Source: Acidimicrobiia bacterium UBA5794
GTDB taxonomy: Bacteria > Actinomycetota > Acidimicrobiia > Spongiisociales > UBA5794
Reading direction: 5' to 3'
NCBI GenBank assembly: GCA_002418265.1
Contig: DIDS01000030.1
Location: forward strand, 1-64,000
DNA: 64,000 bases
The first letter of the stretch is position 1. Each line of letters starts with the position of its first letter. The position numbers and the translations under genes were made by a program. The notes beneath the pieces were generated by a model. That model saw nothing but the letters and a program-made list of their open reading frames with translations. It was not told the origin of the DNA and did no database searches. Positions 35,801 to 44,742 of this stretch are shown here, piece after piece.

Positions 35801-38050
35801 GAGCGAGAAGGCCGGTTCCGTGCCGGTGATCTGCCTCTGCTGTTCTGCTCACCCACCATGGAACTCGGTGTCGATATCGCAGAGCTCAACGTCGTCAACC
35901 TACGCAACGTACCGCCAACGCCAGCGAACTATGCACAGCGCAGCGGCCGCGCAGGTCGAAGTGGGCAGCCGGCGCTTGTCTTCACGTACTGTTCACGCGG
36001 ATCTCAGCACGACCAGTACTTCTTCCGCCGGCCAGAACTGATGGTCTCCGGCCAGGTCACACCGCCACGCCTCGACCTCACCAACGAAGATCTCATCCGA
36101 TCCCACGTGTACGCCTTGTGGCTTAGCGAGAGCAAGATGAGCCTGGGACGCTCACTCACCGACGTGCTTGACGTGGAGACGTCACCACCGTCCCTTCTTC
36201 CAAGCGTCGAATCGCAACTCGAGGATCAGGGCATCCGCGCTCAAGCCCTTGCCGCATCTCGTGACGTCCTGGCCGACCTGTCGTCACTACTGAGCAAGTC
36301 ACTGTGGTGGACACCGGAGTGGCTCGACCGACAGATCAACAGCGTCAGCCACGCATTCAACGCCGCCTGCAAGCGTTGGATCGAGATGTACGAGTCTGCC
36401 AAGCAGAGTGCGGATCACAACCACCGTGTCGCCCAAGACCCAAAGCGCCCACCATACGAACGCGATCGAGCAAGAGGAATCAGAATGGAGGCGGAGCGCC
36501 AGCTCAGCCTCCTGTTCGCCGACCAGTCAGCAATCGACTCAGACTTCTATAGCTACCGATACTTTGCCACTGAGGGATTCCTTCCCGGATACTCATTCCC
36601 GCGTCTCCCGCTGTCTGCGTTCATACCGGGAGTCGGGAGAGACAAGCGCGGGCGATTTGTCTCAAGACCCAGATTCCTGGCAATCACCGAGTTCGGACCT
36701 CGTACGTTCGTGTACTACGAAGGTGCCCGCTATCAGATCACGAGGGTGATCCTCCCACCCGCGGTGAGAAAGGACCCGGGTGACCCCGGTGTGCTCACGG
36801 CGCAGATCAAGCGATGCACCGAGTGTGGCTATCTCCATATCACTGGCGACCACGCGAACCCCGACCGATGCGAAAGGTGCGACACACTGCTCACACAATC
36901 CCGAAAGCAGATGTTCCGCCTCCACAATGTCTCTACCCGTCGCCGACAGCGGATCAACTCCGACGAGGAGGAGCGCCAGCGCCAAGGCTTTGAGTTGGAG
37001 ACGGCGATCCGCTTCTCTGAAAGGGACGGAAAGCTCAGCCGCACTCGTGCTGAATCAGTGTTCGGCGGCTCCACTCTTCTGCGGCTTGAATATGGGGAGA
37101 CAGCGGATATCTGGAGAATCAATCTCGGCGAACGCCGGCGCAGCAACCCCAACCAGCTTGGATTCCTCATTGATGTCGAGACTGGCGACTGGGCACGGAA
37201 TCAGCTCGAACATGTCACCGATCCCGATTCGCCAGAGGACACTGGCAAGAAGGTGGAACGGGTGATCCCCTACGTGCAGGATTCCCGGAACTGCCTCATC
37301 CTCGAACCTGTGCCAGAGCCATCCACCGAATTCATGGCCACGCTCGGGGCGGCGCTAAAGAATGCGATCCAAGCAGAGTTCCAGCTCGAGGATCAAGAGC
37401 TGGACGCTGTCCCCCTCCCCGACGAGAGTCGCCGACGAGCAATCTTGTTCATCGAGGCGGCCGAGGGTGGAGCCGGAGTGCTGCGCCGTCTCATCGAGGA
37501 ACCCGACGCCATTGCCCGTGTCTCCGAGAGGGCCCTCGACATCCTCCATTTCGACACCGATGGCGACAATGTCCACTGGCCACCAAACGCCGATGCCGAC
37601 GAGGAATGCGCTATCGCCTGCTACGACTGCTTGCTGAGCTATCGCAACCAGGCCGACCATCTCATGATGAACAGACACCTCATAACCGACATGCTTCTTG
37701 AGTTGACGAAGTCAACAACCGCTGTCGCTCCAGAGCGAACTCTTCGCACACAGTCGACACTCGAGGAAGAGTGGCTCAGCTACATCACGGCCCACCGTCT
37801 CCGCCGACCTGGCGACTCTCAGCGGTTGATCGAAGCAGCTGGTACACGACCGGACTTCCTCTATGACGATGACTACGCGGCCGTCTACGTCGATGGGCCG
37901 ATCCACGACTTCCCGGACCGCCATCAACGAGATACCGACCAATCGGCGGCTCTTCGTGACCTGGGATACACGGTGATCAGATTCGGCCATCGAGACGATT
38001 GGGACAAGATCGTCGCTGAGTACCCCGATATCTTCGGACGGCCGACATGA
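32873..38050 (+). CDS. DEAD-box helicase with DUF1998 and C-terminal nuclease-like domain
   Basis: 1725 residues. Motif I is TGTGSGKS near residue 115, motif II DELH near 229 and motif III GTSATLAS near 262. The family block SFTDNRQDASLQAGHF is near 625; LFCSPTMELGVDI near 990 and YAQRSGRAGRSG near 1020 complete the second RecA domain. Cys pairs occur at about 459 (CRACG), 569 (CLSCG) and 1315-1336 (CTECG...CERC). DUF1998 follows with FIEAAEGGAGVLRRL and CAIACYDCLLSYRNQ near 1580. The last 95 residues (RPDFLYDDDYAAVYVDGPIHD, then LRDLGYTVIRF) look like a Vsr/PD-(D/E)XK nuclease. Relatives include DruE, BrxHII and DrmA/DrmB together. A ribosome site agggagga precedes the ATG by about 12 bases. 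Confidence 0.9.
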   Translation: MDVFDLRRNLIDDYRDYVSSFIKIRDTRIDEKVKSWFDQGRLWPDPMVGLNPTFASGGTVDDLVSDGTLHPACSQIFRTGRSRKDLAGQQMGLYRHQVDAIHQARNGHNYVLTTGTGSGKSLAYMVPIVDYVLRNQGKGTKAIIVYPMNALANSQEEELRKFLDQGVEGQSITFARYTGQESDERKKEIQDNPPDIILTNYVMLELILTRVRDRDLVKAAQGLKFLVLDELHTYRGRQGADVGFLVRRLRHATNSPNLQIVGTSATLASGGTWHEQRGEVAKVASLLFGAPVGPDNIVGETLERATSKLDFTDPLVKQGVAAEVRSGTPPTTYGEFIQSPLSSWIEGIFGVEDVDNRLVRVTPRSITGSKGASKALAGLTGADEPSCVGAIEAWLLQGNQIARPDGRFSVFAFRLHQFISKGDTVYSSIARPEKRFITLTAQTRMPEDRETLIFPLVFCRACGQDYYSVVRKTHPNGEAVYEPTDLADQTPDESTTIECGYLMVSQNEPWPAAEAEAGERLPDEWKEVDGRIKYHQRKFVPQVVRIDKTGSESEIGTPAAFVRAPFKFCLSCGISYGGRASSEFSKLGTLGSEGRSTATTLLTMSAIRSLRATSSLPKQAQKVLSFTDNRQDASLQAGHFNDFVQVIQQRGALLRALRVSGSSGLVHDELPQQVFDALGLEFEEYARTKDLILHARDNTNAAVRDVLEYRLYVDLQRGWRLTAPNLEQVGLLSVEYQSLEDLCASDEYWSGDALHQALSTATPDERLAVAKAMLDWMRRELAISASTLNQQQQEQLLRRSQQLLYGPWALDENEKLTFSKIVFPRSRAKSDDRLYAFLSGRSAYANFLRRTTTFASYDHRITVDESQDIIRDLLELLNRAGLVVEVIPPRDTDDIAGYQVSSAAMIWKAGDGSSPFRDPIRTPNAPAEGGEANEFFVSLYSTVADIDPGSSEWTAKRLAGMEAAEHTAQVSNEDRIEREGRFRAGDLPLLFCSPTMELGVDIAELNVVNLRNVPPTPANYAQRSGRAGRSGQPALVFTYCSRGSQHDQYFFRRPELMVSGQVTPPRLDLTNEDLIRSHVYALWLSESKMSLGRSLTDVLDVETSPPSLLPSVESQLEDQGIRAQALAASRDVLADLSSLLSKSLWWTPEWLDRQINSVSHAFNAACKRWIEMYESAKQSADHNHRVAQDPKRPPYERDRARGIRMEAERQLSLLFADQSAIDSDFYSYRYFATEGFLPGYSFPRLPLSAFIPGVGRDKRGRFVSRPRFLAITEFGPRTFVYYEGARYQITRVILPPAVRKDPGDPGVLTAQIKRCTECGYLHITGDHANPDRCERCDTLLTQSRKQMFRLHNVSTRRRQRINSDEEERQRQGFELETAIRFSERDGKLSRTRAESVFGGSTLLRLEYGETADIWRINLGERRRSNPNQLGFLIDVETGDWARNQLEHVTDPDSPEDTGKKVERVIPYVQDSRNCLILEPVPEPSTEFMATLGAALKNAIQAEFQLEDQELDAVPLPDESRRRAILFIEAAEGGAGVLRRLIEEPDAIARVSERALDILHFDTDGDNVHWPPNADADEECAIACYDCLLSYRNQADHLMMNRHLITDMLLELTKSTTAVAPERTLRTQSTLEEEWLSYITAHRLRRPGDSQRLIEAAGTRPDFLYDDDYAAVYVDGPIHDFPDRHQRDTDQSAALRDLGYTVIRFGHRDDWDKIVAEYPDIFGRPT

Positions 38051-40878
38051 CGTTTGCTGTGGGATCGCTTGTCGAGGCGCGCGGTCGGGAATGGGTCGTG
38101 CTCCCTGAGAGCACTGAAGCGCTTCTCCTCGTCCGCCCCCTTGCCGGCACGGAAGCCGAGTCCACCGGAATCCTCACATCGCTCGAAGAGGTCAAACCGG
38201 CCACGTTCGATCTCCCCGACCCATCCCGCCCAGGTGACTTCCGGTCGGCACGACTGCTACGCGACGCCCTCCAGCTCGGCTTCCGATCCACTGCTGGGCC
38301 CTTCCGATCTCTCGGCCACATCTCGGTTACACCCCGGCCTTACCAGCTCGTTCCCCTGCTCATGGCACTGAAGCTCGACCCGATCCGACTCCTGATCGCA
38401 GACGATGTCGGGATCGGCAAGACCATCGAGGCAGCGCTGATCGCCCGCGAGATACTGGACGTGGGCGATATCAGGCGGCTTGCCGTTTTGTGCCCGCCAC
38501 ATCTGGCAGAACAGTGGCAGGAAGAACTTTCGTCCAAGTTCCACATTGACGCGGAGCTCATCCTCTCATCCACTGCTGGCCGTCTCGAACGGAATCTCCC
38601 CGTCGACCGCACCGTTTTCGACGAACACCCGTTTGTGATTGTGTCTACAGATTTCATCAAGTCGGACCGGCGACGCGACGAGTTCCTCCGCACCTGTCCC
38701 GAGTTCGTAATCGTCGACGAGGCCCATACCTGTGTCGAGCAATCTGCCGGAAAGGGGGCACACCAGCGCTACCGCCTCGTGAAGGGCCTGGCCGAAGACC
38801 CGGACAGGCACATTGTGCTAGTCACTGCTACGCCGCATTCGGGCAAGACAGACGCGTTCCGTTCACTCATCGGACTCCTCGATCCCGACTTTGCCGATCT
38901 GCCAGAGAATCTTGGCGGAGATCACAACCGAAAGAACCGCGAGCGCCTTGCTCGGCACCTCGTGCAACGCCGTCGCCAGGACATCCGCAAATATCAAGAT
39001 GATGACCCGTTCCCCACACGTGAAGAACCCGGCAAGGACCCGACGTATGACTTGACGGAACCCTACCGCGACCTCTTCAATCGGGTCCTGGAGTTCGCCC
39101 GCGAGACAGTGAATGATCCCTCAGGGGATGGTCGCCGCCAACGAATTCGCTGGTGGTCGGTGCTCGCCCTTCTCCGAGCACTTGCCTCTAGTCCGGCAGC
39201 CGCAGCTGCGACCCTGCGCACGAGGTCGGTGACCGCTGACTCACAAACCGAAGCCGAAGCTGACGATCTCGGTGAACGCTTCATCTTTGATATCGGAGAC
39301 GACGACCTCGAAACGAACGACACTATCCCGGGTTCGGACCCCGATGAGGACACCGACTCGACCCGCAGGCGACTCCGCAAGATGGCGCAGATGGCCGACG
39401 AGCTACGTGGTGACCACGACTCAAAGCTGTCTGGCGCCCTAGTGCTGGTTCAGCAGCTCCTCAATGATGGCCACCAGCCGATCGTCTTCTGCCGGTTTAT
39501 TGAAACCGCCGAATACGTCGCCGAAGAGCTTCGGCAACGGCTCACCGGCAATATTGCTGTGACGGCCGTCACTGGGCGGGTTCCTTCCGCCGAGCGAGAA
39601 CGACGAGTTGCTGATCTCGGCGAAGCTCCCAAGCGCGTACTGGTCGCCACCGACTGTCTCTCCGAGGGGATCAACCTCCAGGACTCGTTCACGGCCGTTC
39701 TCCACTACGACCTTCCTTGGAATCCCACCCGTCTCGAACAGCGCGAGGGCCGTGTCGACCGCTTCGGACAGAAGCACCCGACCGTCCGGATCGTGACCTA
39801 CTACGGCCGAGACAACGTCGTCGATCCTGCTGTCCTCGACGTCCTGATAGAGAAGCACCGCACCATTCGCCGAGACACCGGCATCTCGATCCCGATTCCG
39901 GGAAGCACATCTCAGGTCATGGAGGCGGTGAGCCAGGCGGTAATCGATCAGGGCGAGACCGGCTCCGAACGGATCCTGCCTGGCCTTGAAGATTTGGTCC
40001 AACCGAAAGCTCAAGAGCTCATTCGTGCGTGGGACGACGCAGCAGACCGGGAGAAGGCAAGCCGTAGCCTCTTCGCTCAGCTCGCGATGACTCCCGAAGA
40101 CGTTGCCCAGTTCTTCACAGCGTCGGAACGAGCCTTGGGCTCGAGTGCCGACATCAAGAACTTCGTCACAACCGCTCTCGGCGAACTCGGCGCAGTGATC
40201 ACACCAGGCCGGACCACCACACTCGATCTCTCCGAGACACCTTCGGCAGTCATTCCCTACCTAGGCGTGGACGTCAACAAGCCCAAGGTACGTGTCCAAT
40301 TCGAACCACCTGCAAGAGGCGATGGAATGCTCCTCACCCGAAGTCATCCACTCGTCGCAGGCCTCGCTGACTACGTACTATCCACAACCCTCGATTCCGG
40401 TTCAAACCGGTCGATCGCTGCCCGGTCGGGCACGATTCGGACAACCGCGGTCTCGCATCGCACCACCTTGGTCCTGGCGCGCTTCCGATTCCATCTCACG
40501 ACGATACGCGAAAGCACCGAGCGACAACTCCTCGCCGAGCAGGCCGCCGTTCACGCGTTTACTGGCCCGCCCAACGACCCCGTTTGGCTCGACCCGCAGC
40601 GCGCTCTCGATCTCCTCAATGCCGAGCCATCTGGAAACATCAGCCCTCGCCAGGCGGCCGAATTCCTCGCTGAGGTAGTCGACTCTGCCGACTCGTGGAT
40701 GGTGGGGCTCGAAGGATTCCTACAGGACGCCGCCGAGGTTCTCCTCGATGAGCATCGTGTCGCAAGGGAAGCGGCTCTCCGTAAGAGGGAGGCAGGGCGC
40801 TCTGCCCGCTACCGCGTCGAGGCGCTCATTCCCATCGACGTGCTCGGCATCTACGTGCTGCTTCCGGACCAACGATGA
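38047..40878 (+). CDS. SNF2-type helicase, DrmD-like
   Basis: 943 residues from the ATG at 38047, overlapping the previous stop by 4 bp. SNF2/RapA-type motor: PRPYQLVPLLMAL, motif I DDVGIGKTIEAALIA near 118-132, motif II VDEAHTC near 223, TATPHSGK (III), VFCRFIETAEYVAEEL (IV), ATDCLSEGINLQ (V) and QREGRVDRFGQ near 565 (VI). An acidic insertion lies at about 400-450. The size and sequence style match DrmD, the SNF2 helicase of class 1 DISARM, which is also encoded next to an adenine methylase. Here the usual drmA, drmB and drmC neighbours are replaced by the single DUF1998 helicase upstream. Confidence 0.88.
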   Translation: MTFAVGSLVEARGREWVVLPESTEALLLVRPLAGTEAESTGILTSLEEVKPATFDLPDPSRPGDFRSARLLRDALQLGFRSTAGPFRSLGHISVTPRPYQLVPLLMALKLDPIRLLIADDVGIGKTIEAALIAREILDVGDIRRLAVLCPPHLAEQWQEELSSKFHIDAELILSSTAGRLERNLPVDRTVFDEHPFVIVSTDFIKSDRRRDEFLRTCPEFVIVDEAHTCVEQSAGKGAHQRYRLVKGLAEDPDRHIVLVTATPHSGKTDAFRSLIGLLDPDFADLPENLGGDHNRKNRERLARHLVQRRRQDIRKYQDDDPFPTREEPGKDPTYDLTEPYRDLFNRVLEFARETVNDPSGDGRRQRIRWWSVLALLRALASSPAAAAATLRTRSVTADSQTEAEADDLGERFIFDIGDDDLETNDTIPGSDPDEDTDSTRRRLRKMAQMADELRGDHDSKLSGALVLVQQLLNDGHQPIVFCRFIETAEYVAEELRQRLTGNIAVTAVTGRVPSAERERRVADLGEAPKRVLVATDCLSEGINLQDSFTAVLHYDLPWNPTRLEQREGRVDRFGQKHPTVRIVTYYGRDNVVDPAVLDVLIEKHRTIRRDTGISIPIPGSTSQVMEAVSQAVIDQGETGSERILPGLEDLVQPKAQELIRAWDDAADREKASRSLFAQLAMTPEDVAQFFTASERALGSSADIKNFVTTALGELGAVITPGRTTTLDLSETPSAVIPYLGVDVNKPKVRVQFEPPARGDGMLLTRSHPLVAGLADYVLSTTLDSGSNRSIAARSGTIRTTAVSHRTTLVLARFRFHLTTIRESTERQLLAEQAAVHAFTGPPNDPVWLDPQRALDLLNAEPSGNISPRQAAEFLAEVVDSADSWMVGLEGFLQDAAEVLLDEHRVAREAALRKREAGRSARYRVEALIPIDVLGIYVLLPDQR

Positions 40879-43800
40879 CACGAAACGCCACCTACCACAC
40901 CGTGCGCATCCTCGGAGGTCTCCTCCCCTCCGACCTGCTCGAACGTATCGGTGCACAGGATCCGGACCTCGAAGGCTCAACGCCGGTCGACTACGATCTC
41001 GCACCCGGCGAGCGGCTCGGGGAGGCGATCACGAGATCGTGGAACCGCCTTCGGCCCCTCTGGGAGCGGTTCTCTGAACGGACCGAGCAAGCCGGCGCAC
41101 TCACGGGACCCACCCGACAGGAATGGTTACTCCCCTTGTTCCAGGAGCTCGGATTCGGCCACCTTCCCACGGCGTCAGGGTTCGAGATTGAAGGCAAGAC
41201 TTACCCAATCTCCCACCTGTGGGAGTCGACACCCATCCACCTCGTCGGCATAGGTGTGGATCTCGATCGCCGCACACCGGGTGTCGCTGGCGCTGCCTCT
41301 GCCTCCCCTCACGGCTTGATGCAGGAATTCCTCAACCGCTCCGACGACCACCTCTGGGGCATCGTCGCGAACGGACATCAGCTACGCCTCCTACGTGACA
41401 ACGCCAGCCTCACCCGCACCGCATATGTCGAGTTCGACCTGCGTGAGACGTTCGAAGGCGACGCCTACTCCGACTTCGCACTCCTCTGGCTCACCTGCCA
41501 CGCTTCACGACTCGAAGGACCCGCCGGTAAAGAGCTGCTGGAACGGTGGCGCGAGGCCGCAGCAACACGAGGCATCCGCGCCCTCGACGCCCTCCGCAAC
41601 GGAGTCGAGTCCGCCATCGAAACTCTCGGAAGCGCCGCGGTGGCCAATCCCGACAACGTCAACCTCCGACAAGACCTCGATAGCAGCACGTTGGATGCTC
41701 AGGATCTGTACCGACAGATCCTCCGGGTCGTATACCGCTTCCTCTTCCTCTTCGTCGCCGAGGGCAGAGACCTCTTGCTCGACCCAACAACCAAACCGGC
41801 AACCCGAACCAGATACCAGCGCTACTACTCCATCACTCGGCTCCGCGACCTCGCCGAAGCGACAAGGGGCGGGCTGCATTCCGACCTGTGGAGGCAGCAC
41901 CTCACCGTCGCTCAAGCTCTCGAGGCGACCGGCGAACCAGAACTCGGGCTCCTCCCCCTCGGCGGCTTCCTGTGGTCAAGTGAGGCAACCGCCGCTCTCA
42001 ACAACGCCGTCATCCCAAACGAAGCACTGCTATCTGCCGTCCGCTCCCTGACGATGGTCAGACCTCCAGGGGAGCTGCCCCAGCGTGTCGACTATGCCAA
42101 CCTCGGTGCCGAGGAACTGGGATCGATCTACGAGGCATTGCTCGAGTACATCCCAGAAGTCAATCCTGTCGCCGGAACGTTCGAGCTGAAAGCGACTGCC
42201 GGCAATGAAAAGAAGACAACCGGCTCGTATTACACGCCGACATCCCTCATAAGCGAGATCCTCAACTCCGCGCTCGATCCTGTTCTCGACGACGCTGCTC
42301 GATCTGATGATCCTGAGCAGGCAATACTCGACCTGAAGGTCGTGGACCCCGCCGCCGGTTCCGGCCATTTCCTCATCGCTGCTGCCAATCGCATTGCCGA
42401 CCGACTTGCTCGGGTTAGAGCCGGAGACGATGAGCCGTCCCCTGATCAACTCCGCACGGCCATTCGCGATGTCATCGGCCGGTGTATCTACGCCGTAGAC
42501 ATCAACCCGATGGCGATCGAGCTTGCGAAAGTAGCGCTCTGGATTGAAGCGATGGAACCTGGCAAGCCGCTCACATTCATCGACCACCACGTAGTGTGCG
42601 GCAACGGCATCGTTGGAGCCACGCCAGCGATGATCATCGGCGGAATCCCAGACGGCGCCTTCCTCGCCAAACCCAACGAAGGCGACGACCGCAAGTCTTG
42701 TACGAAACACAAGAACCGCAACAAAGAAGCGCGAGCTGGGCAGACGAGCCTATTCACCGCGGATACTCAATGGCGACCAGTTGACCGATCAGCCGATGCC
42801 GCCCGGATCTCTTCGCTTCCGAGCGATTCGCTGGACGACATCGCGCAGAAGAGCCGCTCGTGGAGGGAGTTCACATCCTCGGCTGACTTCATCCGGGAGA
42901 AACTCATGGCAGATGCCTACTGCGCAGCAGTCACGTTCCCTCGCACCAAGGACTCGGCATCATGGATGGTGGCTCCGTATGACGTCTTCTACCAACTCAG
43001 GGATCATCCGGATTCAGAGATCCCCGACGCGGCCATTGAACGAGTCCATGATCAGGCGTCTCGATACCGGTTCCTGCACTGGCATCTCTCCTTCCCTGAG
43101 GTCTTCGGTAGCTCACATTCTGGGAGCGAGGACGATCGATGTGGCTGGGCTGGCGGGTTCGACGTCGTTCTGGGAAATCCGCCGTGGGACACCCTTTCGC
43201 CGGATCGCAAGGAGTTTTTCAAAGCCTGGCTTCCCCAAATCGCATCACTATCGAGCAAGGATCAGGAGACAGCGATTGAGGACGCACTTGACGCTAGCCC
43301 CCAACTGCGTGAGCTGTGGGAGGAGCATCACCGAGATCTCTTCGCCACCTCGCGGTTCTTCCGGAGATCCTGGCGATACCGAATGTTTGCCTCCGGAAAC
43401 CTTGGCAAGGGAGACCTCAACATCTATCGCGCCTTCGTCGAAATGGCTCTCACCTCTGTGAGAAATGGTGGTATCGCTTCACAGATCACACCATCGGGCA
43501 TTTACGCGGGTGCGAATAATGCCGCGATTCGCAAAGAACTGCTCGACCGCTTCCGCATCCTCGTGCTGTGGGGGTTCGACAACTCCAGCGGAGTCTGGTT
43601 CCCCGGCGTTGGGCTCAAGGCATTTGCTACCTACGTCGCGGAACGCAACCGCCCCGAGCCGACCTTCGCTGCCGGATTCGGAATCGCCTCAATAGATGAT
43701 CTTCGAGCAGCCGTCGAATCCCCATTCGACTACCCAGTCAAGATGATCCGGTCCATCGATGACGAAGCACTACTCATTCCCGAAATCCGACCAGGAATAG

Positions 43801-44741
43801 ACGCCCACGTGGTGGCAAAGCTGATTGCCAATCGCGAGACCTTCGGTCAGCAGAATCGCGACCGCGGATGGCACCCGTATCGCCGTGAACTCGACATGGG
43901 GAACGATGCCCACCTTTTCACGAGAGACCCGAATGGCCTACCGGTATACGAGGGCCGGATGGTCGATTTCTACGACCACCGGGCGAAGGCGTACATTTCG
44001 GGCGCTGGCAGAAGTAGCAAGTGGACACCATCTTTGTCCTCTGACTCACCCGACAAACGTGTGGCCCCGCAGTATTTCCTTCCTGCCCAAGATGTGCCAG
44101 CAAAGCTCGAGGACTCATGGAAGCGATATCGAATTGGATTCCTCGACGTTGCAAACCCGAAGTCAGATGCGCGGTGCCTCGCGGCCGCGGTAGTCCCTCC
44201 CGACACCGTATGCGGCGACAAGGTCCCGACGATCTCCTTCGAAGATGGTGAGGAGTGGCGATACTGCATCTGGTTAGCAACAGCAAATTCGATTGCCATG
44301 GATTACATCGCCAGAAAACAGATCGTCTTGAAAGTGTCCTTTACAGTGATGGATGGCCTTCCATTCCCCGTCATTAACCCAGACTCCGGCGTAGGGAGAG
44401 CCTTGATCGACAATGCTCTCCGGCTCACATGCGTGTCCGAAGACATGGACGGTTTCAGGGCACAGGTGATCAAGAGCGCCGACCTTTCACACAACCATGG
44501 AACACCGCCGGCAATAGAAGAAGCAAGCCGCGCCCAGTTGCGAGCCGAAATCGATGCAATAGTGGCCCGCGAGTGCTTCGATCTGAGCAGAGACGAGTTC
44601 GAGCACATCCTCGACGACTTCACGAAGCTCCGCGAGCGCGAAGAGAAACCGCCACCAAAGGGTCTCGGCGAATATCGCACGAAACGCCTCGCCCTTGAAG
44701 CCTTCGACAAGCTATCCCCAGACGGCCCGCGAGGAGAATGA
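40875..44741 (+). CDS. Eco57I/PglX-like adenine-specific DNA methyltransferase
   Basis: 1288 residues from the ATG at 40875, overlapping the helicase stop by 4 bp. The N-terminal helical part has a nuclease-less look. The methylase core has motif I VDPAAGSGHFLIAAANRIAD near residue 490, IYAVDINPMAIELAKVALW (motif II) and motif IV LGNPPWDTLS near 768, an N6-adenine signature. A large C-terminal target-recognition region follows. Length and layout match DrmMI of class 1 DISARM and BREX PglX. It should mark host DNA so that the helicases and nucleases spare it. No PD-(D/E)XK site was evident in its first 400 residues, so it is probably a methylase only. Confidence 0.9.
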   Translation: MTRNATYHTVRILGGLLPSDLLERIGAQDPDLEGSTPVDYDLAPGERLGEAITRSWNRLRPLWERFSERTEQAGALTGPTRQEWLLPLFQELGFGHLPTASGFEIEGKTYPISHLWESTPIHLVGIGVDLDRRTPGVAGAASASPHGLMQEFLNRSDDHLWGIVANGHQLRLLRDNASLTRTAYVEFDLRETFEGDAYSDFALLWLTCHASRLEGPAGKELLERWREAAATRGIRALDALRNGVESAIETLGSAAVANPDNVNLRQDLDSSTLDAQDLYRQILRVVYRFLFLFVAEGRDLLLDPTTKPATRTRYQRYYSITRLRDLAEATRGGLHSDLWRQHLTVAQALEATGEPELGLLPLGGFLWSSEATAALNNAVIPNEALLSAVRSLTMVRPPGELPQRVDYANLGAEELGSIYEALLEYIPEVNPVAGTFELKATAGNEKKTTGSYYTPTSLISEILNSALDPVLDDAARSDDPEQAILDLKVVDPAAGSGHFLIAAANRIADRLARVRAGDDEPSPDQLRTAIRDVIGRCIYAVDINPMAIELAKVALWIEAMEPGKPLTFIDHHVVCGNGIVGATPAMIIGGIPDGAFLAKPNEGDDRKSCTKHKNRNKEARAGQTSLFTADTQWRPVDRSADAARISSLPSDSLDDIAQKSRSWREFTSSADFIREKLMADAYCAAVTFPRTKDSASWMVAPYDVFYQLRDHPDSEIPDAAIERVHDQASRYRFLHWHLSFPEVFGSSHSGSEDDRCGWAGGFDVVLGNPPWDTLSPDRKEFFKAWLPQIASLSSKDQETAIEDALDASPQLRELWEEHHRDLFATSRFFRRSWRYRMFASGNLGKGDLNIYRAFVEMALTSVRNGGIASQITPSGIYAGANNAAIRKELLDRFRILVLWGFDNSSGVWFPGVGLKAFATYVAERNRPEPTFAAGFGIASIDDLRAAVESPFDYPVKMIRSIDDEALLIPEIRPGIDAHVVAKLIANRETFGQQNRDRGWHPYRRELDMGNDAHLFTRDPNGLPVYEGRMVDFYDHRAKAYISGAGRSSKWTPSLSSDSPDKRVAPQYFLPAQDVPAKLEDSWKRYRIGFLDVANPKSDARCLAAAVVPPDTVCGDKVPTISFEDGEEWRYCIWLATANSIAMDYIARKQIVLKVSFTVMDGLPFPVINPDSGVGRALIDNALRLTCVSEDMDGFRAQVIKSADLSHNHGTPPAIEEASRAQLRAEIDAIVARECFDLSRDEFEHILDDFTKLREREEKPPPKGLGEYRTKRLALEAFDKLSPDGPRGE

Positions 44742-44742
44742 C

